The notes beneath the pieces are model-generated. The model was not told the DNA's origin, did no database searches, and saw only the letters and a list, made by a program, of their open reading frames with translations. A DNA stretch of 64,000 nucleotides from Aerococcaceae bacterium DSM 111176 (GTDB lineage: Bacteria; Bacillota; Bacilli; Lactobacillales; Aerococcaceae). Shown here one piece after another: positions 8,554-20,790 of the stretch. A program made the position numbers and the translations under genes. The stretch spans positions 62,001 to 126,000 of the forward strand of contig JACBXN010000034.1 of assembly GCA_015863215.1 (NCBI GenBank), given 5' to 3'. Positions within the stretch are counted from its first letter, which is position 1. The number at the start of each line of letters is the position of its first letter.

Positions 8554-9681
8554 ATGGCTAAAAGACATTTACCTGGATCAACCATTGGAATCATTGGGAG
8601 TTCCATTTCATCTGCATTATTAGCACAAGCTGCGGGGAAACTAGGATACCGAGTAGCGAGTCTGGTGTTGGATGAAAATAATCCGGTCCGTCAATTTTCA
8701 AGTTGGCAAACAGTCACTGAAAATTATAATGACCAAGTACTTAAATATTTTGCCAATCGTGTCGATATTGTGACGAGCGAAATAGGTTTATTGACCAACC
8801 GACAATATCAATTAATGGCGACAATGACCGATGTTGGGCTTTCAGACGATTTAATTGCAATAACAACGGACCGACTCTTAGAAAAGAATTTCTTAGATAG
8901 TCATCGTTCGTTAATCGCGCCATATTCATTAGTAACCGATATTGGTGATATCGAAGAGGCTGTAGAATATTTAGGTTTCCCATGTGTGCTTAAAGCAACT
9001 CAACGACATGTCTATGATGCGAAGAACCATCTGATTTTATATAGTGAAGAAGATTACGAAGAAGCACTACAGAAATTAGCAAATGGATCTTGTGTGCTAG
9101 AAGCTTGGATACCAATTGAAAAGAAAGTATCTCTTACCGTTGTTCGTAACGAACGTGGTGAAATGTTACTCTATCCAATCTTTGAGGTAGCCGAACGAGC
9201 AGGTGGCGAGGCTAGCCAAGTGCAATTTCCAGCAAATATTAACGAAGCAATTCAACAAGAAATTAATCGTGTAGGGCAGTCGATTGCACAAAATGTCCAA
9301 TTGGTTGGAACGATGACCATTCGATTTTTTGTAACTTCTGCAGGGGTTATTTATGTCAATGAAGCAGGCGTTGGATTGGGTGATGAGGCGATGTTTACTA
9401 TGGGAAGCATGTCCATGTCACACTTTGAAGCGACAGCACGTGGCTTACTTGGTTTACCACTGCCAGAATTACGCATTCACGCTAAAGCAGCAATTGCTTT
9501 ACCAATTGAACAATTAAACCGTGAGAATGCCTTAACGCAATACATGTTACGTACCGACTGGGGCTTTGCATTATTTAATCCAATAGGAAATGACCCTGAT
9601 TATTTAATTGGCCAAGTGATTGTCACTGGCGATTCATTACGTAGTTGTGAACGACAAATTGAGCTAACTGAACTAATTTAA
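8554..9681 (+). CDS. Divergent PurK-like ATP-grasp protein
   Basis: A 375-residue ATP-grasp protein with the PurK (N5-carboxyaminoimidazole ribonucleotide synthase) layout: a Rossmann-like first domain, the ATP-grasp fold (~110-290) and a small C-terminal domain. Key PurK signatures are altered. The glycine-rich G-G-G-Q-L is replaced by G-S-S-I-S-S, the ATP-loop Y-D-G-K-G-Q by Y-D-A-K-N-H, and the N-E-x-A-P-R-P-H-N-S-G-H block by N-E-A-G-V-G-L-G-D-E-A-M. No purE or other purine gene is adjacent. It is therefore either a paralogue with a new substrate or a non-catalytic relative. It precedes pcrA by about 100 bp. Confidence 0.75.
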   Translation: MAKRHLPGSTIGIIGSSISSALLAQAAGKLGYRVASLVLDENNPVRQFSSWQTVTENYNDQVLKYFANRVDIVTSEIGLLTNRQYQLMATMTDVGLSDDLIAITTDRLLEKNFLDSHRSLIAPYSLVTDIGDIEEAVEYLGFPCVLKATQRHVYDAKNHLILYSEEDYEEALQKLANGSCVLEAWIPIEKKVSLTVVRNERGEMLLYPIFEVAERAGGEASQVQFPANINEAIQQEINRVGQSIAQNVQLVGTMTIRFFVTSAGVIYVNEAGVGLGDEAMFTMGSMSMSHFEATARGLLGLPLPELRIHAKAAIALPIEQLNRENALTQYMLRTDWGFALFNPIGNDPDYLIGQVIVTGDSLRSCERQIELTELI

Positions 9682-9740
9682 GATTATACAATAAGATAGG
9701 CATTGAGCAGAACTTTGTTTAATGTCTATTCTCATTTTAT

Positions 9741-9756
9741 CGGGAAAACTTTCCCG
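9741..9756. promoter_or_regulatory. Perfect 7+2+7 palindrome upstream of pcrA
   Basis: CGGGAAA, AC, TTTCCCG form a perfect inverted repeat 30 bp before the pcrA start. It may be an operator or a small leader hairpin. It does not match the Gram-positive LexA box. Confidence 0.35.
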
Positions 9757-9785
9757 CGACAGACGAAATAACAGGAGGTATTAAG

Positions 9786-12095
9786 TTGTCAAATTTACGA
9801 AAAAATATAGCAGGTTTAAATGATAAACAGCGTGAAGCTGTTTTGACAACAGAAGGCCCATTATTAATTGCGGCAGGTGCTGGTTCGGGTAAAACACGTG
9901 TTTTAACTCACCGCATCGCTTATTTAATTGAAGAAAAACAAGTTAACCCTTGGAACATTTTGGCGATTACTTTTACAAATAAAGCAGCGAATGAAATGCG
10001 CGAACGTATCACTCAATTAGCAGGCGAAGAAGGCGATAGCATTTGGGTTTCAACATTCCACTCAATGTGTGCCCGAATTTTACGACGTGAATCTGAACAT
10101 GTAGGCTATGCACGCAATTTTTCGATTATTGATCAAAGTGAACAACAAACTTTAATGAAACAAGTGTTAAAAGAATTAAACTTAGATAAAGATCAGTACA
10201 ATTATAAAGAAATGTTACGTGTCATTGATAGCATGAAAAACGAGAGCAAGACAGCCGACATGGCTGTGGAACAAGCAAGCGACTTCATTGAAGAAATGTA
10301 TGCTAAAATTTACAAATTATACCAAACAAAATTAAAGCAGAGTAATGCGATGGACTTCAATGATCTATTACTCTTAACGGTTCAATTGTTGGAAACAAAT
10401 GAACAAGTGCGTCAATTTTACCAAATGAAATTCCAATATATTCACGTTGATGAGTACCAAGATACCAATGAAACGCAATACCAATTAGTGCGTTTATTAA
10501 CGGGTATGCTACGCAATGTTTGTGTGGTTGGTGACGGAGATCAGAGTATTTATGGTTGGCGTGGTGCGAATATGGAGAATATTCTAAACTTTGAACAAGA
10601 TTATCCAGATGCCACTGTTATTCTGTTAGAGCAAAATTACCGTTCAACGCCCAATATTTTAAAGGCAGCCAATAGCGTTATCAAAAACAACTCGAACCGA
10701 CAAGATAAAGAATTGTGGAGTGCCCGCGATAATGGCGATAAAATTAATTTTTACTTAGCGGACAATGATAGTGAAGAAGCATATTACATTGTGCAACAAA
10801 TTTATAAATTAAAAGATGAGAAAGCATTGAAAAATTCAAACTTTGCGATTCTTTACCGAACACAAGCACAATCACAAAAGTTTGAGTCAACTTTACTGTC
10901 AGCGAATATTCCTTACCGTGTTGTCGGGGGCGTGAAATTCTTCGGCCGTAAAGAGATTCAGGATACACTGGCGTATTTACGTTTAATCAATAATCCAACC
11001 GACAATTTAAGTTTCAACCGAATTGTCAATGTACCAAAACGTGGAATTGGTCAAACAACCGTAGCTAGATTAGGTGAATTTGCAGATAGTATTGGTAAGA
11101 GCTGGTTTGAATCGATCCAAGACTTAGATCATTCGAATTTACCAAAAGGCGCTACTATTAAATTAAGAGACTTTTACGATAGTATTATCCAATTACAAAA
11201 GCAAGCTGAATTTCTGACAATGACAGAATTAACCGAGGAAATGTGGGAAGCATCCGGCTACCGTCAAGCGTTAGTAAATGCAGGCGATTTAGAGTCACAA
11301 ACACGTTTAGAAAATATGGACGAATTCTTATCAGTGACAAAAGAGTTTGATAATAGTGATCACCAATCAATTGAAGAGACTGATCCAGACTATTTAGAAG
11401 CCGATAGCAGTTTAGAAAATCTTGAAGAGGATCCTCGTGAAGAGTTAACACTATTCTTAAATGAATTGTCACTCGTTTCAAGTACAGAGGAAGAGGACAT
11501 GGATGACCAAGTCACTTTAATGACACTTCATGCTGCAAAAGGTTTGGAGTTCCCCGTTGTCTTTGTTGTTGGTATGGAAGAGGGATTATTCCCATTAAGT
11601 CGCGCGATGGATAATGAGGATGAATTAGAAGAGGAAAGACGTCTTGCTTATGTCGGGATGACTCGTGCTGAAGATGTATTATACTTAACAGCAGCAAGAA
11701 ACCGTCTTTTATATGGACGTTATCAAAGTAACTTAACGAGTCGTTTTATTGATGAAATTGACCCAGAATATATTGAAAACACCTCATCAACACCACAACA
11801 ACGTGTGAAGATGGGGAGTGGCGGACGTACAGTTGGACATCAAGCGAAAGCTCGAAAATCTGCACGACGCGTTAATTTGTCCTCTTCTCCAATTAGTAAC
11901 CAATTGAATAAACCGAAACCCAAAAATGATGAAAAGTATCAAGTCGGTGATAAGGTCGAGCATAAGGCATGGGGAATTGGAACAGTGGTTTCAATTAAAG
12001 AAAATGGGAATGATACAACGTTAAGTATTGCCTTCGATTCGCAAGGAATTAAACAATTACTAGCTGATTTAGCCCCCATTACAAAGGTGGATTAG
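9786..12095 (+). CDS. pcrA: ATP-dependent DNA helicase PcrA
   Basis: Superfamily 1A 3'-5' DNA helicase for repair, plasmid replication and clearing of RecA or RNA polymerase. Length is 769 residues, slightly above the usual 720-760. Walker A G-A-G-S-G-K-T is at 31-37, the D-E-Y-Q-D motif II begins near 222, Q-S-I-Y-G-W-R-G follows as motif III, and the late motifs T-L-H-A-A-K-G-L-E-F and A-Y-V-G-M-T-R-A-E are intact. An acidic insert lies near 520-570. The C-terminus holds the Tudor-like domain that binds RNA polymerase in PcrA. The start is TTG, fixed by AGGAGG 8 bp upstream. ligA follows, as usual in Lactobacillales. Confidence 0.97.
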   Translation: MSNLRKNIAGLNDKQREAVLTTEGPLLIAAGAGSGKTRVLTHRIAYLIEEKQVNPWNILAITFTNKAANEMRERITQLAGEEGDSIWVSTFHSMCARILRRESEHVGYARNFSIIDQSEQQTLMKQVLKELNLDKDQYNYKEMLRVIDSMKNESKTADMAVEQASDFIEEMYAKIYKLYQTKLKQSNAMDFNDLLLLTVQLLETNEQVRQFYQMKFQYIHVDEYQDTNETQYQLVRLLTGMLRNVCVVGDGDQSIYGWRGANMENILNFEQDYPDATVILLEQNYRSTPNILKAANSVIKNNSNRQDKELWSARDNGDKINFYLADNDSEEAYYIVQQIYKLKDEKALKNSNFAILYRTQAQSQKFESTLLSANIPYRVVGGVKFFGRKEIQDTLAYLRLINNPTDNLSFNRIVNVPKRGIGQTTVARLGEFADSIGKSWFESIQDLDHSNLPKGATIKLRDFYDSIIQLQKQAEFLTMTELTEEMWEASGYRQALVNAGDLESQTRLENMDEFLSVTKEFDNSDHQSIEETDPDYLEADSSLENLEEDPREELTLFLNELSLVSSTEEEDMDDQVTLMTLHAAKGLEFPVVFVVGMEEGLFPLSRAMDNEDELEEERRLAYVGMTRAEDVLYLTAARNRLLYGRYQSNLTSRFIDEIDPEYIENTSSTPQQRVKMGSGGRTVGHQAKARKSARRVNLSSSPISNQLNKPKPKNDEKYQVGDKVEHKAWGIGTVVSIKENGNDTTLSIAFDSQGIKQLLADLAPITKVD

Positions 12096-12177
12096 GAATA
12101 CTTTTCAAAAGGGAAGATAATTACTTTAAATCTTCAATAAATGTCCTAGAATAATTACTGTCGAATGACCATTTTAA

Positions 12178-14229
<2,052 letters not shown>

Positions 14230-14240
14230 GGAGTCACAAG

Positions 14241-15455
14241 ATGAAACATATTAAAAAGCTAACGACATTAGCGCTGGCTGTCATCTTATTATCTGGGTGT
14301 ATTCGAAATGTTGAGCAGGAGGAACAAGCTGCTCAAAATAGTAATACAGTACCAGTACAGACGACTTCAACTCAATTGTCTGATAATTACTATCGTTCAG
14401 TTATTGTTGATGGTCAATATCAATTAGGTGCAGCAGCCTCAGCAGATAATTACATTAATTCGGGTGAAGATCGACGTGCCTTTGAAAATGGCTTATTAAG
14501 AATTAGCCAAGAGGTATTCCCAACGAATCAATACTATATTCAAGAAGGGCAAATTATCGATGCCAATACAATGAATAGCTGGGTTAGCCGTGAAAGTGCG
14601 GACAATCCTGAAGGATTGAACCCGGAAATTCCACAGGAAATCGCTGAATTAGAATCCCAAGAGGAAGAACCGGTTCAAGATGAATCAAATCCAGAGGAAA
14701 CTGAAGGGCAAGAGGAAGAATCAGCACAAGTAGCAGTTTCTTCAAGTACACCACCAATGTATTTGGCAAGTATTATCGAAAAAGATTTAATGACTGAAAC
14801 AAATGAAGGTTTCGCATTAAGTGGTATTGCGATTGGTTTAGCGATGAATAGTAATTATTCATATACTGATGCCGACGGTGTTGTTCATGAACAAGAAATT
14901 TCTGTAGGTGAAATGCGTGAACGTGGACGTCAATATGCTAATATAATTGTAGGACGTTTACGAAACACAGAGGAATTACGTTCGGTACCGATTGTGGTTG
15001 GTATCTATAGTATGTCCGATGACGGGACAGTTGCCCCAGGGACATATATTCTAGACGGTATTTCAAGAGAAGGTAACTCAATTACTGATTGGAAAGAACA
15101 CAACGAATACCGTGTGGCACTACCAATTATTAATGCAGATACCCAAACGGATGAATATTTATACTTTGAAAACTTTAGAACCGATGTGATGAACTTCTTC
15201 CCTAATTTAAACGGAATTAGTGGTGAAGCATTATATATTGATGGAGGTTTAGCCTCTCTAGATATTGAAATTATCACTCAGTTTTACCAAAAAACCGAAA
15301 TTGTCGCTTTAACACAATACGTCACGGATGTAGCGCAGCGTCAATTACCAGAAAATGTTCAAATTGAAATTAATATCAATTCAGCAGCAGGTAATGAAGC
15401 AATTATTTCAAGACCAGCAGGTAGTGGCCAATTTACAACAATCGTTGCAAATTAA
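14241..15455 (+). CDS. camS: CamS family sex-pheromone-type lipoprotein
   Basis: A 404-residue lipoprotein of the CamS family, named after the enterococcal cAM373 pheromone precursor. The signal peptide ends in lipobox L-S-G-C (Cys20), so the mature protein is membrane-anchored outside the cell. An acidic linker (~130-170) interrupts two CamS repeats. In the known family the peptide pheromone is carved from the signal peptide; here the corresponding region is L-A-L-A-V-I-L-L-S, so pheromone activity is only a possibility. The gene sits between ligA and gatCAB, the conserved position. Confidence 0.9.
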   Translation: MKHIKKLTTLALAVILLSGCIRNVEQEEQAAQNSNTVPVQTTSTQLSDNYYRSVIVDGQYQLGAAASADNYINSGEDRRAFENGLLRISQEVFPTNQYYIQEGQIIDANTMNSWVSRESADNPEGLNPEIPQEIAELESQEEEPVQDESNPEETEGQEEESAQVAVSSSTPPMYLASIIEKDLMTETNEGFALSGIAIGLAMNSNYSYTDADGVVHEQEISVGEMRERGRQYANIIVGRLRNTEELRSVPIVVGIYSMSDDGTVAPGTYILDGISREGNSITDWKEHNEYRVALPIINADTQTDEYLYFENFRTDVMNFFPNLNGISGEALYIDGGLASLDIEIITQFYQKTEIVALTQYVTDVAQRQLPENVQIEININSAAGNEAIISRPAGSGQFTTIVAN

Positions 15456-15485
15456 ATTTTATAGATTAAAGAATGGAGAATGACT

Positions 15486-15782
15486 ATGATTACTCATGAG
15501 GAACTTTTACGTGTTGCGTCTCTTTCTAAATTAGAAATTGATGCAAATGACCTTGACCATTTCGCAGAAGGCGTCAATAATATTGTCGACTTTGTGGAAC
15601 AATTACAAGAAGTAGATACAGAAGGCGTGGAGCCAACTTTCCACGGTAATAAATTAAGAGATGTTTACCGCGAGGATGTTGCTAAATTACGTGGAAACAC
15701 AGAGGAATTATTAGCAAATACGCCTGAACGTGAAGGAAACTATATTAAAGTTCCAGAAATGATTGAAAGTGAGGAGGCATAA
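15486..15782 (+). CDS. gatC: Asp-tRNA(Asn)/Glu-tRNA(Gln) amidotransferase subunit GatC
   Basis: A 98-residue belt subunit that holds GatA and GatB together in the transamidosome, which makes Gln-tRNA(Gln) and Asn-tRNA(Asn). It shows the family pattern: N-terminal helices with V-A-x-L-S-K-L-E, the [10 protein letters not shown] block, and a C-terminal V-P-E-M-I-E. Two ATGs sit 6 bp apart. I prefer 15486 because the GGAG site would be only one base from the upstream ATG at 15480. The stop lies 1 bp before gatA, whose SD is inside the gatC end, indicating translational coupling. Confidence 0.95.
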   Translation: MITHEELLRVASLSKLEIDANDLDHFAEGVNNIVDFVEQLQEVDTEGVEPTFHGNKLRDVYREDVAKLRGNTEELLANTPEREGNYIKVPEMIESEEA

Positions 15783-15783
15783 T

Positions 15784-17241
15784 ATGTCACAATTTCCAAC
15801 AACAATTACTGAAATTCAAGAAGGCTTAAAAGCAGGAGAATTTACTGCAGTTGAATTAACTGAAAATATTTTCTCTAGCATTGATTCAAAAGATGAAAAA
15901 TTAAATGCCTTCATTACACTTAATAAAGAGGAAGCGTTAGAACAAGCTAAAGCAGCTGACGAACGTGGATACTCTGATGATGCACCAGCTTTAAATGGTG
16001 TGCCAATTGCGATTAAAGATAATATTTTAACGCGTGGTTTAACAACAACCGCAGCAAGTAAAATGTTAGAAGAATTCGTACCGACTTTTGACGCAACCGT
16101 TGTTGCTAAGTTAAAAGAAGCTGGAGCAATTATTGTAGGTAAAACAAACTTAGATGAATTTGCGATGGGTGGCGGAAATGAAACGTCATACTTTGGTAAA
16201 GTTCATAATCCTTGGGATTTAGACCGTGTACCTGGTGGTTCTTCAGGTGGTTCAGCTGCGGCAGTAGCGGGACGTTTAGTTCCTGCAGCTTTAGGTTCAG
16301 ATACGGGTGGTTCAATCCGTCAACCAGCAGCTTTCAATAGTTTAGTTGGTCTAAAACCTACTTACGGTGCGGTTTCACGTTTAGGAGCAATCGCATTTGG
16401 TTCTTCATTAGATCAAGTAGGACCAATGACACGTACAGTTTTAGATAACGCTAAAGTGATGGAAGTAATTTCTGGCCATGATGAATTAGACGGAACAAGC
16501 ATCCCTGATTTAGACCGTAATTACACAGCTAAAATTGGTCAATCTTTAGAAGGATTAAAAATCGGATTCCCTAAAGAATATAAATCAGATATTATTGATG
16601 CCGATATCCAAGAGAAAATGCAACAAGCTGCAGATTGGTTTGAAAGCCAAGGTGCAACAGTTGAAGAAGTTTCTTTACCACATTCTCGTTACGGAATTAA
16701 TGTTTACTACATTATTGGTTCAGCTGAAGCATCAGCAAACTTACAACGTTTCGATGGTATTCGTTATGGTTACCGTTCTCCAGAAGCTAAATCATTAGAA
16801 GAAATTTATGTGAAATCTCGTTCAGAAGGATTCGGTGAAGAAGTTAAACGTCGTATTATCTTAGGAACGTATAGTTTAGGTTCAGGTCAATATGATGAAT
16901 ACTACAAGAAAGCAGCACAAGTTCGTACTTTAATTAACGAAGACTTTGAACGTGTATTTGCAGATTATGACTTAATCATGGGACCAACAACAACAAGTAC
17001 TGCATTCAAGATTGGTGAACGTGAAGATGATATTGTTAAATCTTATTTATCAGACTTATTAACGGTACCATATAACTTAGCAGGATTACCTGTTATGTCT
17101 ATTCCAGCAGGATTTGACAGTAATCAATTACCAATTGGTTTACAATTGGCTGCTAAACCAATGGATGAAGCTACTTTATATCAAGCAGCTTACGCGTTTG
17201 AGCAAGGTCATGACTATGTTGACCAAGCACCATCAATCTAA
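15784..17241 (+). CDS. gatA: Asp-tRNA(Asn)/Glu-tRNA(Gln) amidotransferase subunit GatA
   Basis: The glutaminase subunit: an amidase-signature enzyme that releases ammonia from glutamine and channels it to GatB. Length is 485 residues. The catalytic triad is visible as K78 (I-K-D-N), cis-S153 in G-G-S-S-G-G-S and S177 in D-T-G-G-S-I-R. The start at 15784 follows GAGGAGG by about 6 bp; an upstream in-frame ATG at 15763 lies inside gatC and is rejected. It is the middle gene of gatCAB. Confidence 0.97.
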   Translation: MSQFPTTITEIQEGLKAGEFTAVELTENIFSSIDSKDEKLNAFITLNKEEALEQAKAADERGYSDDAPALNGVPIAIKDNILTRGLTTTAASKMLEEFVPTFDATVVAKLKEAGAIIVGKTNLDEFAMGGGNETSYFGKVHNPWDLDRVPGGSSGGSAAAVAGRLVPAALGSDTGGSIRQPAAFNSLVGLKPTYGAVSRLGAIAFGSSLDQVGPMTRTVLDNAKVMEVISGHDELDGTSIPDLDRNYTAKIGQSLEGLKIGFPKEYKSDIIDADIQEKMQQAADWFESQGATVEEVSLPHSRYGINVYYIIGSAEASANLQRFDGIRYGYRSPEAKSLEEIYVKSRSEGFGEEVKRRIILGTYSLGSGQYDEYYKKAAQVRTLINEDFERVFADYDLIMGPTTTSTAFKIGEREDDIVKSYLSDLLTVPYNLAGLPVMSIPAGFDSNQLPIGLQLAAKPMDEATLYQAAYAFEQGHDYVDQAPSI

Positions 17242-17255
17242 GGAGGAGTTACAGG

Positions 17256-18686
17256 ATGAATTTTGAAACAATTATCGGACTAGAAGTCCACGTCGAATTA
17301 AAAACAAATTCGAAAATTTTTAGTTCTTCACCAGCCCACTTCGGTGCAGAACCAAATAGTAATACAAATGAAAAAGACTGGGCTTATCCAGGTGCTTTAC
17401 CAGTATTGAATAAAGGCGCAATTGATTACGGAATGCGCGCGGCGCTTGCATTAAACTGTGAAGTACCAGAACGTATGAGCTTTGACCGTAAGAGTTATTT
17501 CTACCCCGATAACCCATCTGCATACCAAATTACACAAGATGTTGAGCCAGTTGGTTCAAATGGTTATGTAGATATTGAAGTGAATGGTGAGATTAAACGT
17601 ATCCGTATTAACCGCGTTCACTTAGAGGAAGACGCTGGTAAAAATACACATGGTACAGATGGTTACTCATATGTTGACTTAAACCGTCAGGGAACACCAT
17701 TAATTGAAATCGTTACAGAAGCAGATATTCGCTCAGCTGACGAAGCGTATGCTTTCTTAGAAAAATTACGTGAAACAATCCTTTATACAGGTGTATCTGA
17801 CGTTCGTATGGAGGAAGGGTCACTACGTTGTGATGCTAATATTTCTCTTCGTCCATTTGGTCAAGAAGAATTCGGTACGAAAACTGAAATTAAAAACTTA
17901 AACAGTTTCAACTACATTCGTAAAGGTATCCTTCACGAAGAAGAACGCCAAGCCAATGTCTTACGTTCAGGTGGAGTTATTCAACAAGAAACTCGCCGTT
18001 ATGATGAGGCAACGGGTGAAACAATCTTAATGCGTATTAAAGAAGGAGCGGCAGATTACCGTTACTTCCCAGAACCTGATGTTCCACCAATTTTCATTTC
18101 ACGTGAATGGGTTGAAGATGTACGTCAGCACTTACCAGAAATGCCAGCAGATCGTCGTGCACGTTATACACGTGAGTATGAATTACCAGATTATGATGCA
18201 ATGGTATTAACACAAACGAAAGAAATGTCAGATTTCTTCGATGCAACGGTTGAAAATGGCGCAGATCCAAAACAAGCGTCAAACTGGTTAATGGGTGAAG
18301 TATCAGCATACTTAAACAAACAAGAAGTAAGTTTAGGTGAAACTGAATTAACTCCAGTTAACTTGGCTCAAATGATTAACTTAATTGAAGATGGAACAAT
18401 CAGTTCTAAGATTGCTAAGAAACTCTTTACGTTACTTGCTAATGAGGGTGGCGATGCAAATGAAGTGGTTGAGAAAAATGGCATGGCTCAAATTTCAGAT
18501 CCAGCAAAAATAATGCCTATTATTGAAGAAGTGGTTGCAGCTAACGAACAATCAGTTGAAGACTTCAAGAATGGTAAAGGCCGTGCGGTTGGATTCTTCG
18601 TTGGTCAAATTATGCAAAAAACAAAAGGTCAAGCAAACCCACAAGTAGTTAATAAATTATTAATGGAAAAATTAAATTCATTATAA
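17256..18686 (+). CDS. gatB: Asp-tRNA(Asn)/Glu-tRNA(Gln) amidotransferase subunit GatB
   Basis: The kinase/transamidase subunit that activates Glu- or Asp-tRNA with ATP and transfers ammonia to it. At 476 residues it is full length. It begins with the family hallmark G-L-E-V-H-V-E-L and contains H-L-E-E-D-A-G-K. The cradle domain is followed by a C-terminal YqeY-like helical tail that binds the tRNA elbow. AGGAGG precedes the ATG, 14 bp after gatA. A strong terminator ends the operon. Confidence 0.97.
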   Translation: MNFETIIGLEVHVELKTNSKIFSSSPAHFGAEPNSNTNEKDWAYPGALPVLNKGAIDYGMRAALALNCEVPERMSFDRKSYFYPDNPSAYQITQDVEPVGSNGYVDIEVNGEIKRIRINRVHLEEDAGKNTHGTDGYSYVDLNRQGTPLIEIVTEADIRSADEAYAFLEKLRETILYTGVSDVRMEEGSLRCDANISLRPFGQEEFGTKTEIKNLNSFNYIRKGILHEEERQANVLRSGGVIQQETRRYDEATGETILMRIKEGAADYRYFPEPDVPPIFISREWVEDVRQHLPEMPADRRARYTREYELPDYDAMVLTQTKEMSDFFDATVENGADPKQASNWLMGEVSAYLNKQEVSLGETELTPVNLAQMINLIEDGTISSKIAKKLFTLLANEGGDANEVVEKNGMAQISDPAKIMPIIEEVVAANEQSVEDFKNGKGRAVGFFVGQIMQKTKGQANPQVVNKLLMEKLNSL

Positions 18687-18699
18687 TTGCGATATTTAT

Positions 18700-18736
18700 A
18701 AGATCTCTAACACGATGCGTGTAGAGATCTTTTTTG
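18700..18736 (+). terminator. Terminator of gatCAB operon
   Basis: A stem of AAGATCTCTA-ACAC with GTGTA-GAGATCTT and a small loop is followed by a T-run, 13 bp after the gatB stop. Confidence 0.9.
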
Positions 18737-19134
18737 TGTGATGAAAGTAGAAAATAAGCTAGTATAATATAATGACATATAATTTCAAAAACATATTACT
18801 ATTGAATAAATGATATGAAATTTGAACTTTAAATCTAGTCTTTTTGAAGATAATACGATATACTAGATTAGCGGTTGTTTAAATTCGAAATAATATTTAC
18901 TGAGGTATTGTATTGAATTAAGATAATCCTTATTTTATTAGGCGCGAAAATATTAATTGACGTGAATCAATTCATAGTTTAATTTTGTGCGCTATAATAG
19001 AATTTATAGTAGATCTGTGGATAATTATGAATTAATTATGAAATTCATAATTAGTAGGTCAAAAAATCATCAGACGTGTTATAATGACAACTATATAGTA
19101 AATATTAAAAATATTTCAATTTAACGATAGTTTA
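18737..19134. other. AT-rich gene-free gap
   Basis: About 400 bp with no coding frame I can support. It contains several TATAAT-like hexamers, one DnaA-box match TGTGGATAA (19016-19024) and, overlapping its end, a perfect 11-bp inverted repeat AATTATGAATT / AATTCATAATT (19023-19033 and 19042-19052). No T-run follows the hairpin, so it is not an obvious terminator. Long upstream regulation of the next gene or an unannotated small RNA are both possible. Confidence 0.4.
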
Positions 19135-19162
19135 TTGACTTATTTTACGTTGCCCTTATAAT
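19135..19162 (+). promoter_or_regulatory. Promoter of L,D-transpeptidase gene
   Basis: TTGACT (19135-19140), 16-bp spacer, TATAAT (19157-19162). Confidence 0.8.
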
Positions 19163-19226
19163 TAATGATGAGCATTCATATTATAATATATTTAATCATT
19201 TTATGACTTAGGAAAGGATGTTTTCG

Positions 19227-20600
19227 TTGAAAAAGAAACTAACAATTGCTGGCTTAAGTGTTCTTGGATTAGCTGCTGCTTATTTAGGTGGTATTGGCTA
19301 TTATTCAGATCGATTCACACCGAATACTGAATATAAATCGGTCGATATTAGTAATTTAACACTTGAGGAAGCGAATGAACATATTGCAAAAGTAATTTCA
19401 GACCAAGAATTTAAATTAGTTGAGAATGGTGAAGAAGTAGCAACCGTTTCGATTGCTGACTTAGACCCAAGTTTCGATACTCAAAGTGAGTTAGAACAAG
19501 TTTACTATTCACAAAATCCGAACAACTGGATTGCTAGTATGGTTTCTAACACTGTTTCAGCTCAAAACGAAGAAGCTGAGGTTATCGAAATTGATACTGA
19601 AGCTGTTGCAGCTGAAATTAACGAACAAGGTGATCGTGAAGCAGCAACGGATGCGTCAATTGCTTACAGTGAAGAGGATGGCTACTATGCAGTTGAAGGT
19701 GAAGCTGGAACTGAGATTGATCCAGAATTACTAGAAGATGCGATTGTAGATCAAATTACTACAGGTGAAGAAACAGTTGAAATCGAAGAGGCATACGACC
19801 AACCTGAAATCACTGTTGAAAGTGAAGAAATTCAAGAAACTCTAGAACAAATTGATAGTGTTATCAATACTGACTTAACAATTGAAATTGCTGGAGATAC
19901 AATCGAATTAGATCCAGAACAAATCGAAGATTGGTTACACTTTGATAACAACAATAATATGATTTTAGACAGTGAAGGCGTTTCTGCGTATCTATCAGAA
20001 ATCAATGAAGAATATTCAACATTTGGTAAAACACGTAGCTTTGATTCAACTCTCCAAGGTAAAGTAGATGTACCACCTGGAATTTTAGGTTGGGGAATTG
20101 ATATTGAACAAGCAACAACAGATTTATCTGCTGCAATTCTTTCAGGAGAATCTGGTACACACCAATTAGCAACATACAGCTCTGGTGGTAACGCTGGTTC
20201 TGAAGATGAAATTGGAGATTCTTACGTTGAAATTGACTTAACTAACCAAATGATGTTCCTTTACCATGAAGGTGAACTAATTGTTTCAACAGAAATGGTA
20301 TCTGGACAACCTGAAGCTGAAACTGTTCCAGGAGCTAACGCGGTAAATGAAATGTTAACTGACACTAACTTAGTTGGTTACAATCAGTTTTATAATGTTG
20401 AGTATAGTACACCAGTAAGTTACTGGATTCGTTTCGATGACCAAGCCCAAGGTATCCACGATGCTCCATGGCAAGGTACATTTGGAGGGAATACATGGCA
20501 ATATGCTGGTTCACTAGGATGTATTAATACTCCACTAGGTGCAGCCGCAACGATTTACGAATATGTAGATATCGGAACACCAGTTATGGTATTCTACTAA
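19227..20600 (+). CDS. L,D-transpeptidase (YkuD domain)
   Basis: A 457-residue envelope enzyme that can make 3-3 peptidoglycan cross-links or attach proteins. An N-terminal hydrophobic segment (~5-25) is a signal anchor. The long acidic middle (~30-330) resembles the peptidoglycan-binding 4-like domains found in such proteins. The YkuD catalytic domain spans ~335-457, with H411 in I-H-D-A-P-W and C432 in S-L-G-C-I-N. I chose the TTG at 19227 because the GGAAAGG site abuts the ATG at 19218 and spaces correctly to the TTG. Its own promoter and terminator make it monocistronic. Confidence 0.88.
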   Translation: MKKKLTIAGLSVLGLAAAYLGGIGYYSDRFTPNTEYKSVDISNLTLEEANEHIAKVISDQEFKLVENGEEVATVSIADLDPSFDTQSELEQVYYSQNPNNWIASMVSNTVSAQNEEAEVIEIDTEAVAAEINEQGDREAATDASIAYSEEDGYYAVEGEAGTEIDPELLEDAIVDQITTGEETVEIEEAYDQPEITVESEEIQETLEQIDSVINTDLTIEIAGDTIELDPEQIEDWLHFDNNNNMILDSEGVSAYLSEINEEYSTFGKTRSFDSTLQGKVDVPPGILGWGIDIEQATTDLSAAILSGESGTHQLATYSSGGNAGSEDEIGDSYVEIDLTNQMMFLYHEGELIVSTEMVSGQPEAETVPGANAVNEMLTDTNLVGYNQFYNVEYSTPVSYWIRFDDQAQGIHDAPWQGTFGGNTWQYAGSLGCINTPLGAAATIYEYVDIGTPVMVFY

Positions 20601-20642
20601 AATTAATTAAATAAAAGGTCGTAGCTTAACGCATGACGTTAA

Positions 20643-20688
20643 ACAGCCGCCGAACTCGATTTGATTGAGTTCGGTGGCTGTTTTTTTT
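20643..20688 (+). terminator. Strong terminator after L,D-transpeptidase
   Basis: A 15-bp stem (ACAGCCGCCGAACTC with GAGTTCGGTGGCTGT, one mismatch), 9-nt loop and 8 T residues. The stem closely resembles the terminator at 6406-6450. Confidence 0.95.
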
Positions 20689-20701
20689 GCATGTAGAGGG
20701 C

Positions 20702-20783
20702 GAGGATGCATAAGTTGTGCATCTACGGAAATCGGATGAGGAGAGGATGCATTTTTTTGCATCCCCAAACCGCAGAGAATTTT
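20702..20783. repeat. 41-bp tandem repeat pair, family B, copy 2
   Basis: Two units start at 20702 and 20743. Each begins GAGGATGCAT and folds as GATGCA ... TGCATC, and they lie exactly 41 bp apart. The TTGTGCATCTAC segment resembles TTGTGCATGTAC in the 8258-8380 array. The array lies between convergent genes. Confidence 0.75.
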
Positions 20784-20790
20784 ACTGAAA

